Shown here: in pieces, positions 1-6,310 of the stretch
How the letters are laid out: each line of letters begins with the position of its first letter
How positions within the stretch are numbered: position 1 is the first letter of the stretch
Origin: Solirubrobacteraceae bacterium
Lineage (GTDB): Bacteria; Actinomycetota; Thermoleophilia; Solirubrobacterales; Solirubrobacteraceae
Direction of reading: 5' to 3'
Length of the DNA stretch: 7,807 bases
Assembly (NCBI GenBank): GCA_025928415.1
Contig: JAICJK010000096.1
Coordinates: forward strand, 1-7,807
Program-made: the position numbers and the translations under genes
Notes under the pieces: generated by a model
What the model was told of the DNA's origin: nothing
Seen by the model: only the letters and a program-made list of their open reading frames with translations
Database searches by the model: none

Positions 1-30
1 CCGCGTCGGCCTGTCCCGGCTCGGCCCGGC

Positions 31-672
31 TCACCCGACGATGAACGAGAAGCCGACCCCGGCGTCGAGCGCCCCGGTCGCGCCGTTGATCGTCGCGAGC
101 TGGATGTCGTTGCCGCTGCAGCCGCCGGTCGGGTTGCTGAACCAGTAGACGAGCGGCACCGGCGACGCGCTGGTCGTCAGGCTGCGGTTGACCGTCGCCG
201 TCACCACGGCCGACGTCGCCGGGATCTCGGCGGGCAGCGTCACGCAGTAGATCCCCGCGCTCGGGGTGTAGACGCGCGCGATGTTCTTCGGGTTCAGGAC
301 GCCGTTGGTGCCCGGCTGCACGCTGCCGTAGGCGCGGGCGGTGCCGGCCGGGCCCGTGGCCCCCGTGGCCCCGGTGGCGCCAGTCGCCCCGGGAGGCCCG
401 GAGGGGAGCTGACCGGCCTTGAAGTCCTTGGACAGCAGCGTCCCGTTGCGCACCTTGGTGCTCGTGACCGCGTTGCCCGCGATCTTGTCGCGCGTGACCG
501 CGCCGTTGCGGATGTTGCGCGAGGAGATCCTGATCGCCGCATAGCTCGTGCCCCCGAGCGCCAGGAACAGCGCCAGCGACGCGGCGACGTTCGCGTAGCT
601 CAGATGGCGCCGCAGCGCCCCGAGGCGCCTGCGCGCCGACCCCCGCCGACCATCCCCGCCCCCGGACACCAT
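31..672 (-). CDS. Anchored/secreted protein with decapeptide repeats and a collagen-like segment
   Basis: A 213-residue protein of unknown function, predicted to be exported or held at the membrane. After a basic N-terminus (residues 1-24) comes one hydrophobic segment at about 25-46 (LSYANVAASLALFLALGG), which could be an uncleaved anchor or a signal peptide ending near SYAA. Residues 52-91 are four degenerate 10-residue repeats (RNIRNGAVTR, DKIAGNAVTS, TKVRNGTLLS, KDFKAGQLPS). A collagen-like run of six Gly-X-Y triplets (GPPGATGATGATGATGPAG) follows at 92-110. The C-terminal domain of about 100 residues is probably beta-rich and has only two cysteines (143 and 185), which may form a disulfide. 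The start at 672 is preferred because a strong GGGGAGG ribosome site sits 5 bases upstream; the reading frame is open further upstream, but that extension does not look like a protein. The gene is divergent from the hydrolase-cyclase gene. The layout is familiar from Thermoleophilia surface proteins; a structural or adhesive role is inference. Confidence 0.8.
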   Translation of the reverse strand: MVSGGGDGRRGSARRRLGALRRHLSYANVAASLALFLALGGTSYAAIRISSRNIRNGAVTRDKIAGNAVTSTKVRNGTLLSKDFKAGQLPSGPPGATGATGATGATGPAGTARAYGSVQPGTNGVLNPKNIARVYTPSAGIYCVTLPAEIPATSAVVTATVNRSLTTSASPVPLVYWFSNPTGGCSGNDIQLATINGATGALDAGVGFSFIVG

Positions 673-703
673 GCCGACCTCCCCGTGAAAGTTGCGGTTC
701 CGG

Positions 704-724
704 TGTGACGCTATTCGCGTCGCA
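704..724. promoter_or_regulatory. Imperfect palindrome in the divergent intergenic region (possible operator/promoter)
   Basis: In the 118-bp gap between the two divergent genes, GACGC and GCGTC flank TATTC as perfect 5-base arms. The match extends outward with one mismatch to TGTGACGC / GCGTCGCA. On the minus strand the left arm contains TAGCGT (708-713), a plausible -10 box about 36 bases before the collagen-like gene start. No convincing -35 box is visible. A separate TAGGGT at 772-777, 13 bases before the cyclase start, could be the -10 of that gene. Site function is inferred only from position and symmetry. Confidence 0.25.
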
Positions 725-790
725 GGCCAGGCGACCCACCCGAACGGCCAGGATCGGCCGGGCGCCCGCGATAGGGTCGGCGGCGGAGAG

Positions 791-2125
791 ATGCCGGCCG
801 ACGACGTCACGCACTGGGCCCGCAACGGCGGCGTGAACATCGCCTACAAGGTGCTGGGCGACGGCCCGATGGACCTCGTGTTCCTGACCGGCCTGGTGAG
901 CCACATCGAGGTCATGCTCGAGGAGCCCGGCCTGCGCCGCTGGTTCGAGCGGCTCGGGCGCATCTCCCGGGTCGTGCTCGTCGACCGGCGCGGGTCCGGG
1001 CTGTCGGACCCGCTGACGGGGCCGCTGACGCTCGACGAGGAGGTCGGCGACGTGGCCGCGGTGCTGGACGCCGTCGGCAGCGACCGGGCGGTGCTCCAGG
1101 CCTACGCCAGCGGCGGCCCGCTGGCGATCGCCTTCGGCTGCCTGCACCCGGAGCGCACGCTCGCGCTGGTCCTCTACGCCTCGATGGTCCGCACGCTCCA
1201 GGACCCCGAGGGCGGCTACGAGTGGGCCGATCCGCCGGACGTGCGGCGGCAGCGGATCGACCAGCTCGTGGCGGCCTGGGGGACCGGCTCCAACGCGGAG
1301 GTCATGGCGCCCTCGGCGGCCGGGGACCCGGCCCTGCGCGCGTGGCTGGCCCGCATGGAGCGGCTGTCGATGACCCCCGCCGGCGTCGAGCGCCTGGCGC
1401 GCAACCTGGAGGACGTCGACGTCCGCGGCCTGCTGGGCAGCCTGCGCGTGCCCACGCTGGTCCTGCACCGCACCGACGACCAGCTCATCGACGTGCGCCA
1501 TTCGCGCTACCTGGCCGAGCACGTCCCCGGCGTGCGCTACGTCGAGGTCCCCGGGCGCGACAGCCTGCCGATGGTCGGGGACACCGAGGCGCTGCTCGGC
1601 GAGATCGAGGAGTTCCTGACCGGCGGGCGGGCCTCGGGCGTGGACCGCGAGCTGCTGACCGTCCTGTTCACCGACGTCGTGGACGCCACCCGGCGCGCGG
1701 CCGGGATGGGGGACGGCCGCTGGCGCGACCTGCTCTCCAGCCACGACGAGGTCGTCAGGGCGGCCGTCACGCGCTTCGGGGGCCGGGAGGTCAAGACGAT
1801 CGGGGACGGCTTCCTGGTGACCTTCGAGGGCCCGCCGTCGCAGGCCGTGCGCTGCGCGCGGGCGGTGACCGGCGGCGTCCGCGACCTCGGCCTCGAGGTC
1901 CGCTGCGGCCTGCACACCGGGGAGTGCGAGCACCTGGGCGAGGACGTCGGCGGCATGGCCGTGCACATCGCCGCGCGGGTCTGCGCGCTGGCGGCGCCCG
2001 GGGAGGTGCTGGCCTCGGGGACCGTCTACGGGACCGTCGTCGGCTCCGGCCTGGAGTGGGAGGACCGCGGCAGCGAGCACCTGCGCGGCGTGCCCGGCCA
2101 GTGGCCGCTGTTCGCCTTGGCCTGA
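791..2125 (+). CDS. Alpha/beta-hydrolase-fold / class III adenylate cyclase fusion protein
   Basis: A 444-residue soluble fusion predicted to make cAMP from ATP. Residues about 8-278 are an alpha/beta-hydrolase fold: DRRGSGLSDP is recognisable, the elbow reads AYASGGP, and an acid Asp is at 230. However, the nucleophile position is Ala106 and the usual catalytic His in the 'G-x-D-H-L-P' motif is Ser258, so hydrolysis is unlikely and a ligand-sensing role is inferred. Residues about 286-444 are a class III cyclase domain: metal-binding Asp295 (FTDVV) and Asp339 (KTIGDG) are 44 residues apart, as in classical cyclases. Lys335 and Asp385 occupy the adenine-selecting positions and Arg396 the transition-state arginine, while the usual Asn is His392 (VHIAARV). 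The start at 791 is chosen because MPADDVTHWARNGGVNIAY matches the usual beginning of this family; a GGAG is only 2 bases upstream, so initiation may be weak or near-leaderless from TAGGGT at 772-777. The gene stands alone, divergent from the collagen-like gene. Confidence 0.88.
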   Translation: MPADDVTHWARNGGVNIAYKVLGDGPMDLVFLTGLVSHIEVMLEEPGLRRWFERLGRISRVVLVDRRGSGLSDPLTGPLTLDEEVGDVAAVLDAVGSDRAVLQAYASGGPLAIAFGCLHPERTLALVLYASMVRTLQDPEGGYEWADPPDVRRQRIDQLVAAWGTGSNAEVMAPSAAGDPALRAWLARMERLSMTPAGVERLARNLEDVDVRGLLGSLRVPTLVLHRTDDQLIDVRHSRYLAEHVPGVRYVEVPGRDSLPMVGDTEALLGEIEEFLTGGRASGVDRELLTVLFTDVVDATRRAAGMGDGRWRDLLSSHDEVVRAAVTRFGGREVKTIGDGFLVTFEGPPSQAVRCARAVTGGVRDLGLEVRCGLHTGECEHLGEDVGGMAVHIAARVCALAAPGEVLASGTVYGTVVGSGLEWEDRGSEHLRGVPGQWPLFALA

Positions 2126-2161
2126 CAACGGACCGCCGGGCCGCAACATCGCGCCCACGGC

Positions 2162-2189
2162 GCAACCTTCCGCGAACGGAAGGGGTTGC
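2162..2189. terminator. Hairpin after the cyclase gene (terminator or regulatory stem)
   Basis: GCAACCTTCCG (2162-2172) pairs with CGGAAGG-GG-TTGC (2177-2189). This gives an 11-bp stem with a two-G bulge and a CGAA loop, which is of the stable GNRA/CGNA tetraloop style. It begins 36 bases after the cyclase stop. No run of T follows, as is common for terminators in high-GC actinobacteria. It could equally lie in the 5' leader of the next gene, whose start is 86 bases downstream. The pairing is directly visible; the role is inferred. Confidence 0.45.
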
Positions 2190-2275
2190 AAGAGGACAGA
2201 AGGGCGATCCCGCCCGGCCGCCGCTCGTGCCGGCGCGCCTGTCCCAGCCCCGAATCGCTAGGAGTCCCCACCCCA

Positions 2276-3067
2276 ATGCGCAAGTTCAACCCCTCGACCG
2301 CGAAGTGGCTGCTGGCCACCTCGCTCGTCCTGGTCCTCGGCATCCCGGCCTTCGCCCTGGCCGCCGGCGACGGCAGCCCGCTCAAGGGCGGCGCCCGCAA
2401 CCCCGGCGCCAACAAGTCCCAGGCGCTGACCAAGGAGACCGAGATCATCGCCGACAACCCGACGTACGGCACGCGGCAGTCCAACAAGTCCGCCGTCGGC
2501 GGCGGCGCGATCTACGGCTGCCGCGCGAAGTCCGACCCGAACGCCAAGCCGTGCGTGCGCGCGAACAACCTGTCCAACGGGCTCGCGTTCCAGTTCGAGT
2601 CCAACGGCCCGCTCGCCGGCACGATCAACGCCATCGGCGGTGACAACGCCAAGCCGTTCACCACGAACGCGACGGGCGTCGCGACCGGCCTGAACGCCGA
2701 CCGCGTCGACTCGCAGTCCGCCGACCAGATCTCCGCCGCGGGCGCGAAGGCCGCGACGGACGCCGTCACGGGCGCCATGCGCTTCGCCGCGGTGGCCGCC
2801 AACGGCGACCTCGGCGCCAAGCGCGGCGTCGCGTCGGCCGCCCACACCGCCACCGGCACCTACACGGTCGTGTTCGACGCGGACGCCTCCTCGTGCGTCC
2901 TGACGGCCACGGAGCAGACGACGGACGACGCGGGCGCCGTGGGCGTCTCGCTCGGCGCGGACAAGAAGACCGTGACGGTCGTCACCCGCTCCGGCGGCGG
3001 CGCGGACGGCAACTCTGCGACCGCCCCGGCCGACCGGCCGTTCCACCTGCAGGCGACCTGCCTGTAG
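2276..3067 (+). CDS. Secreted protein of unknown function (NAD-RVD repeat type)
   Basis: A 263-residue exported protein. A signal peptide is clear: MRKFNPSTAK, then a hydrophobic core (WLLATSLVLVLGIPAFALA) with a likely cleavage after ALA near residue 29. The mature part is rich in Ala, Gly, Thr, Asn and Asp. It has four cysteines (82, 93, 207, 262), probably two disulfides. Residues 138-152 read GLNADRVDSQSADQI, a segment I recognise from many predicted surface proteins of Thermoleophilia, usually as 'LNADKVDG'. The C-terminal section of about 90 residues (from 170) alternates beta-like stretches (GTYTVVFDADASSCVLTAT) and ends in RPFHLQATCL. The start at 2276 is preferred because the signal peptide begins there and AGGAG (2260-2264) sits 11 bases upstream; the frame is open before it. 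It lies 150 bp after the cyclase gene and is convergent with a small gene 19 bp away. No enzymatic motif is visible. Confidence 0.8.
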   Translation: MRKFNPSTAKWLLATSLVLVLGIPAFALAAGDGSPLKGGARNPGANKSQALTKETEIIADNPTYGTRQSNKSAVGGGAIYGCRAKSDPNAKPCVRANNLSNGLAFQFESNGPLAGTINAIGGDNAKPFTTNATGVATGLNADRVDSQSADQISAAGAKAATDAVTGAMRFAAVAANGDLGAKRGVASAAHTATGTYTVVFDADASSCVLTATEQTTDDAGAVGVSLGADKKTVTVVTRSGGGADGNSATAPADRPFHLQATCL

Positions 3068-3086
3068 CCCGCCCGCGCGGACCCGC

Positions 3087-3236
3087 TCAGCGGACCTCGC
3101 GGCCCCGCGCGCGCGCCCAGGCGTAGCGCGCGAGGAGCGAGGCCCAGTCGGCGGCCCCGCCGTAGAGGTGCGCCAGCGGCCCGGTGACCAGCCGGGCCGC
3201 CACGCGCTCACGTCCGGTCAGGATCCGCTGGGCCAT
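3087..3236 (-). CDS. 49-residue conserved-looking small protein
   Basis: A small protein running MAQRILTGRERVAARLVTGP at its start, then a Trp-containing stretch (ADWASLLARYAWARARG), ending at a TGA. Residues 11-40 form one moderately hydrophobic, probably helical segment with Trp at 31 and 40, flanked by arginines. This composition suggests a membrane-associated or partner-binding peptide. I recall similar short proteins with an 'AARLVTGPLGHL...DWA.LLARY' pattern in Thermoleophilia, but cannot verify this here. No Shine-Dalgarno sequence precedes the ATG. GATAGC (3245-3250 read on the minus strand) lies about 8 bases upstream, so a leaderless transcript is plausible. It is divergent from tig with only 25 bp between the start codons and convergent with the secreted-protein gene (19 bp between stops). 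Function is unknown. Confidence 0.6.
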   Translation of the reverse strand: MAQRILTGRERVAARLVTGPLAHLYGGAADWASLLARYAWARARGREVR

Positions 3237-3243
3237 GGCCTGA

Positions 3244-3252
3244 AGCTATCGT
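3244..3252. promoter_or_regulatory. Shared divergent -10 region for tig and the 49-residue gene
   Basis: AGCTATCGT reads TATCGT on the plus strand (3247-3252), 9 bases before the tig ATG, and GATAGC on the minus strand, about 8 bases before the small-gene ATG. Both starts lack a ribosome site, so both messages may begin at or next to their start codons. The same TATCGT hexamer serves a well-formed promoter at 6322-6351. No -35 box is evident for either direction. Confidence 0.4.
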
Positions 3253-3261
3253 GGCGCTCTC

Positions 3262-4686
3262 ATGGCCGCCGTCGCCCAGACCGTAAAGACCACCGTCACC
3301 GAGCTGCCCGAGTCGCGCGTGCGCGTCGAGGCGGAGGTGAGCGCCAAGGAGCTCGAGCGCCGGATGCAGGACACCGCGCGCCGCCTGGCCAAGGACATGC
3401 GGATGCCGGGCTTCCGCCGCGGCAAGGTGCCGCCGCCGGTCGTCATGCGCCAGGTCGGCCGCGAGGTGATCCTCGACGAGACGATCCGCGGCCAGCTCGG
3501 CCGCTGGTACCTCGACGCCGTCGACGCGTCCGGCATCCACCCGATCGGCGAGCCCGACCTCGACCTGGCGGGCGACCTGCCGGCCGCCGGGGCGCCGCTG
3601 GCCTTCACGTTCGAGATCGGCGTCCGGCCCGCGGCCACGCTCGGCGAGTACAAGGGCGTCGAGGTCGGCCGGCGCGAGGCCGCCGCCGACGAGGAGGCCG
3701 TCGACGCCGAGGTCGAGGCGCTGCGCGAGCGGATGGCGAGCCTCGACACCAAGGACGGCGCCGCCGAGACCGGCGACTTCGTCGTCATGGACTACGCCGG
3801 CTTCATCGACGGAGAGCCGTTCGAGGGCGGCGAGGGCCGCGACCAGCTCCTCGAGCTCGGCTCGGGCCGGCTCATCCCCGGCTTCGAGGACGGCCTGACG
3901 GGCGCGAGGGCCGGCGAGGAGCGCAAGGTCGAGGTGACCTTCCCCGAGGACTACCAGGCCGAGCACCTGGCCGGCCGGGCCGCGACGTTCGAGGTGACCG
4001 TCAAGGAGGTCAAGGCCAAGGCGCTGCCGGAGCTCGACGACGCGTTCGCCGAGAACGCCGCGGGCTTCGACACGATGGCCGAGCTGCGCGAGGACATCGC
4101 GTCCAAGCTGGCCGAGGCCGAGGGCGAGCGCGTCGAGGGCGAGTTCCGCGAGGCCGTGCTCGACGCCGTCGTCGCCAACGCGCGGGTCGACGTGCCCGAG
4201 CCGCTGGTGGACGCCCGCGCCAAGGAGCTGTGGGACCGGATGATCCACTCGATGTCTCACCAGGGGATCTCGAAGGAGATGTTCCTCCAGATCTCCCAGA
4301 AGACCGAGGAGGAGGTCGTCGCCGAGGCCCGCCCGGACGCCGAGCAGGCGCTGCGCCGCGAGGCCGTGATCGCCGCCGTGGTCGAGGCGGAGTCGATCAC
4401 GCCGTCGGACGGCGACATCCTCGACGCGCTCGCCGCCTCCGCCGCGCGCGAGAGCACCACGCCGGAGAAGCTCCGCGACCAGCTCGAGAAGAACGGCCGC
4501 CTCGACGAGCTCAAGGACGACCTCGCCCAGCGCCAGGCGATCGACCTGCTCGCCGAGCACGCCAAGCCGATCTCGGTCGAGCAGGCCAAGGCCCGCGACG
4601 GCATCTGGACGCCCGACAAGGAGGAGCGCGAGGCCGAGGGCTCCAAGGCGGGGGGCAGGGCCAAGTTGTGGACTCCCGGCGATTGA
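3262..4686 (+). CDS. tig: Trigger factor, ribosome-associated chaperone and peptidyl-prolyl isomerase
   Basis: Trigger factor binds ribosomal protein L23 at the exit tunnel, shields nascent chains and has prolyl isomerase activity. All three family parts are visible in 474 residues. The N-terminal ribosome-binding domain (1 to about 118) has the signature GFRRGKVP at 50-57. The FKBP-type isomerase domain spans about 166-250 (MDYAGFIDGEPFEGG, then IPGFEDGLTG, then FEVTVKEVK). The C-terminal helical chaperone arms run from about 251 onward. The protein is longer than the roughly 430-residue E. coli form, mainly through a charged C-terminal tail carrying two similar motifs, IWTPDK (448-453) and LWTPGD (469-474, the very end). 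The start at 3262 gives the expected beta-strand opening (TVKTTVTELPESRVRVEAEV). No Shine-Dalgarno sequence precedes it, and TATCGT at 3247-3252 suggests leaderless expression. It is usually next to clpP-clpX, but here an efflux cassette separates them. Confidence 0.97.
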   Translation: MAAVAQTVKTTVTELPESRVRVEAEVSAKELERRMQDTARRLAKDMRMPGFRRGKVPPPVVMRQVGREVILDETIRGQLGRWYLDAVDASGIHPIGEPDLDLAGDLPAAGAPLAFTFEIGVRPAATLGEYKGVEVGRREAAADEEAVDAEVEALRERMASLDTKDGAAETGDFVVMDYAGFIDGEPFEGGEGRDQLLELGSGRLIPGFEDGLTGARAGEERKVEVTFPEDYQAEHLAGRAATFEVTVKEVKAKALPELDDAFAENAAGFDTMAELREDIASKLAEAEGERVEGEFREAVLDAVVANARVDVPEPLVDARAKELWDRMIHSMSHQGISKEMFLQISQKTEEEVVAEARPDAEQALRREAVIAAVVEAESITPSDGDILDALAASAARESTTPEKLRDQLEKNGRLDELKDDLAQRQAIDLLAEHAKPISVEQAKARDGIWTPDKEEREAEGSKAGGRAKLWTPGD

Positions 4687-4699
4687 GCTGAGCGCCGCG

Positions 4700-4781
4700 G
4701 CCTGGGAGTTCGGCCCGCCAGGGCCGAACTCCCGACCGACGTCGGAGCGCGCTGCGCGACGACGTCGGCGAACTCCCAGGC
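4700..4781. terminator. 82-bp nested inverted-repeat structure, probable bidirectional terminator
   Basis: This element fills most of the 121-bp gap between the convergent tig and MFS genes. Three pairings are visible. (a) GGGAGTTCGGCCC (4704-4716) and GGGCCGAACTCCC (4721-4733) form a perfect 13-bp stem with a GCCA loop. (b) GCCTGGGAGTTCG (4700-4712) and CGAACTCCCAGGC (4769-4781) form a perfect 13-bp long-range stem that competes with (a). (c) CCGACGTCG (4736-4744) and CGACGTCGG (4760-4768) enclose GCGC-GCT-GCGC, separated by facing GA/GA mismatches. Near mirror symmetry means it folds from either strand. No T-tract follows. Termination for both genes is the simplest reading; a REP/MITE-like repeat is an alternative. 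Confidence 0.65.
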
Positions 4782-4807
4782 TCTGGCACAGTCGAGCCGT
4801 GCGGTTC

Positions 4808-6286
4808 TCACGCAGGCACCACCTCCGGCTCCTCCGCCGCCAGCGCCTCGGCCTGCGCCGCCTCGGCGTGCTCGCGGCTGTCGCGGCTGGAGATGAGCAC
4901 CGCGGCGAGGATCGCGCCGGCGATCGCGAAGCCCGCGCCCCAGAGGAACGCGTCGTGGAAGCCGCTGGTCAGCGCGACGAGCCGGTCGTGCTCGCCGCCC
5001 TTGATCGCGCTCGCCGTCGTCGTGTTCGCGATCGACGCGAGGATCGCCAGGCCGAGCGCGCCGCCGACCTGCTGGTTGGTGTTGATCAGCCCGGAGGCCA
5101 GGCCCGCCTGGCCGGGGCTGGTCTGCGCCATCGCCGCGATCGTCACCGACACGAACGCGAAGCCGAGCCCGGCGCCCGCCAGCAGCGAGGGCCCGAGCAC
5201 GTCGGTCAGATAGCCGCCGCCCGCGCTGACCTGCGAGAACCACAGCAGGCCCACGGTGATCAGCCCGAGCCCGCCGATGAGCACGGGCTTGAAGCCGATG
5301 CGCGTCACGAGCTGGGACGCTCCGCCCGCCGACAGGATGATCGCCGCCGACAGCGGCAGGTAGGCCAGCCCCGCCTTCAGCGGCGAGTAGCCCAGCACCT
5401 GCTGCAGGTAGAGCGAGATGAAGAAGAACATCGAGAACAGCGCCATGCCGATCAGCAGCCCGACGGCGTTGGCGCCGCGCAGCGTCCGCAGCCGGAAGAT
5501 CGAGAACGGCATCAGCGGGTTGCGCGACCGGGCCTCGATCGCCACGAAGGCCACGAGCAGCGCGACGGCGCCGGCGAGGCGCAGCAGCGTCTCGGTCGAC
5601 GTCCAGCCCGCGGTCGCCGTGCTGACCAGCGCGTAGACGAGCAGCGCCAGGCCCGCGGTCACCGAGAAGGCGCCCGGCAGGTCGAAGGAGCCGCGCTCCT
5701 GCGCGGCGATCCGGCTCTCCGGGAGCAGCCGCGGCGCCACCGACGCCGCCGCGAGCCCGATCGGGACGTTGACGAACAGCACCCACTCCCACCCGAGCGT
5801 GTCGGTGAGGATCCCGCCGAGCAGGACGCCGGCCGCGCCGCCCGCGCCGGCCACGGCGCCCCAGACGCCCAGCGCCCGGTTGCGCTCGGCGCCCTCGGCG
5901 AACGTCGTGGTGATGATCGACAGCGCCGCGGGGGAGACGATCGCCGCTCCCAGGCCCTGCAGCGCGCGCGCGCCGATCAGCCAGCCCTCGCTCTGCGCGA
6001 GGCCGCCGAGCAGCGAGGCCACGGAGAACAGGCCGAGGCCGAGCATGAACATCCGCCGGCGGCCGAGGTAGTCGGCCAGCCGGCCGCCCAGCAGCAGGAA
6101 GCCGCCGAAGGTCAAGGTATAGGCGTTGACGACCCAGGACAGGTTGTCCTGGGAGAAGTTCAGGGCGTCGCCGATCGAGGGCAGCGCCACGTTCACGATC
6201 GACGCGTCGATCACGATCATGAACTGGGTCATCGCGAGCAGGAGGAGCGCCAGGCTCTTGTCACGGGGTGTCTCGAGTACGGTCAT
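4808..6286 (-). CDS. DHA2-family (EmrB/QacA type, 14-helix) MFS drug efflux transporter
   Basis: A 492-residue inner-membrane proton-driven exporter, the usual length for 14-helix DHA2 transporters. The first helix carries the family motif FMIVIDASIVNVALP with Asp27. Motif A is at about 67-78 (GGRLADYLGRRR), followed by the ARALQGLGAA segment at 106-115. The helix-5 antiporter motif C is at about 147-158 (GAGGAAGVLLGG), and FVNVPIG closes the sixth helix region at 171-177. A conserved NTNQQVGGALGLA is at 402-414 near the last helices. The C-terminus is a short acidic/Ala-rich cytosolic tail (REHAEAAQAEALAAEEPE). The start at 6286 has GGAGA 11 bases upstream, and the first helix follows directly. 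It is divergently transcribed from a TetR gene and is almost certainly its target. The substrate cannot be told from sequence; antibiotics, dyes or other amphiphiles are typical for the family. Confidence 0.95.
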   Translation of the reverse strand: MTVLETPRDKSLALLLLAMTQFMIVIDASIVNVALPSIGDALNFSQDNLSWVVNAYTLTFGGFLLLGGRLADYLGRRRMFMLGLGLFSVASLLGGLAQSEGWLIGARALQGLGAAIVSPAALSIITTTFAEGAERNRALGVWGAVAGAGGAAGVLLGGILTDTLGWEWVLFVNVPIGLAAASVAPRLLPESRIAAQERGSFDLPGAFSVTAGLALLVYALVSTATAGWTSTETLLRLAGAVALLVAFVAIEARSRNPLMPFSIFRLRTLRGANAVGLLIGMALFSMFFFISLYLQQVLGYSPLKAGLAYLPLSAAIILSAGGASQLVTRIGFKPVLIGGLGLITVGLLWFSQVSAGGGYLTDVLGPSLLAGAGLGFAFVSVTIAAMAQTSPGQAGLASGLINTNQQVGGALGLAILASIANTTTASAIKGGEHDRLVALTSGFHDAFLWGAGFAIAGAILAAVLISSRDSREHAEAAQAEALAAEEPEVVPA

Positions 6287-6310
6287 CTGGAAGTCGATCT
6301 CCGGTTCCGG

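Noticed and set aside
343..399. Short tandem repeats of about 9 bases resembling a small repeat array
   Set aside because: They are codon-level repeats of Gly-Ala-Thr triplets inside a gene. There are no spacers of constant length, so this is not a CRISPR array.
692..790. Upstream extension of the cyclase frame (33 residues)
   Set aside because: The extension overlaps the divergent promoter region and does not resemble the family, whose proteins begin just before the 'ARNGGVNIAY' segment.
1109..1111. Ser107 as the hydrolase nucleophile
   Set aside because: Counting back from the conserved GGP, the nucleophile position is Ala106. Using Ser107 would put a bulky Tyr at a position that must be small in the elbow. 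I therefore treat the site as lost, with some remaining doubt.
1222..2643. 473-residue frame overlapping the cyclase and the secreted-protein genes
   Set aside because: Runs through two well-supported genes in another frame; Arg/Ala/Gly/Pro-rich with no recognisable domain.
3208..4560. 450-residue frame antisense to tig
   Set aside because: Leu/Ala/Asp/Gly/Arg-rich shadow of the trigger factor codons; no motif, and tig is unambiguous.
4257..5792. 511-residue minus-strand frame spanning the end of tig and half of the MFS gene
   Set aside because: It is out of frame with the MFS gene, crosses the terminator region and tig, and has low-complexity Arg/Ala/Gly composition.
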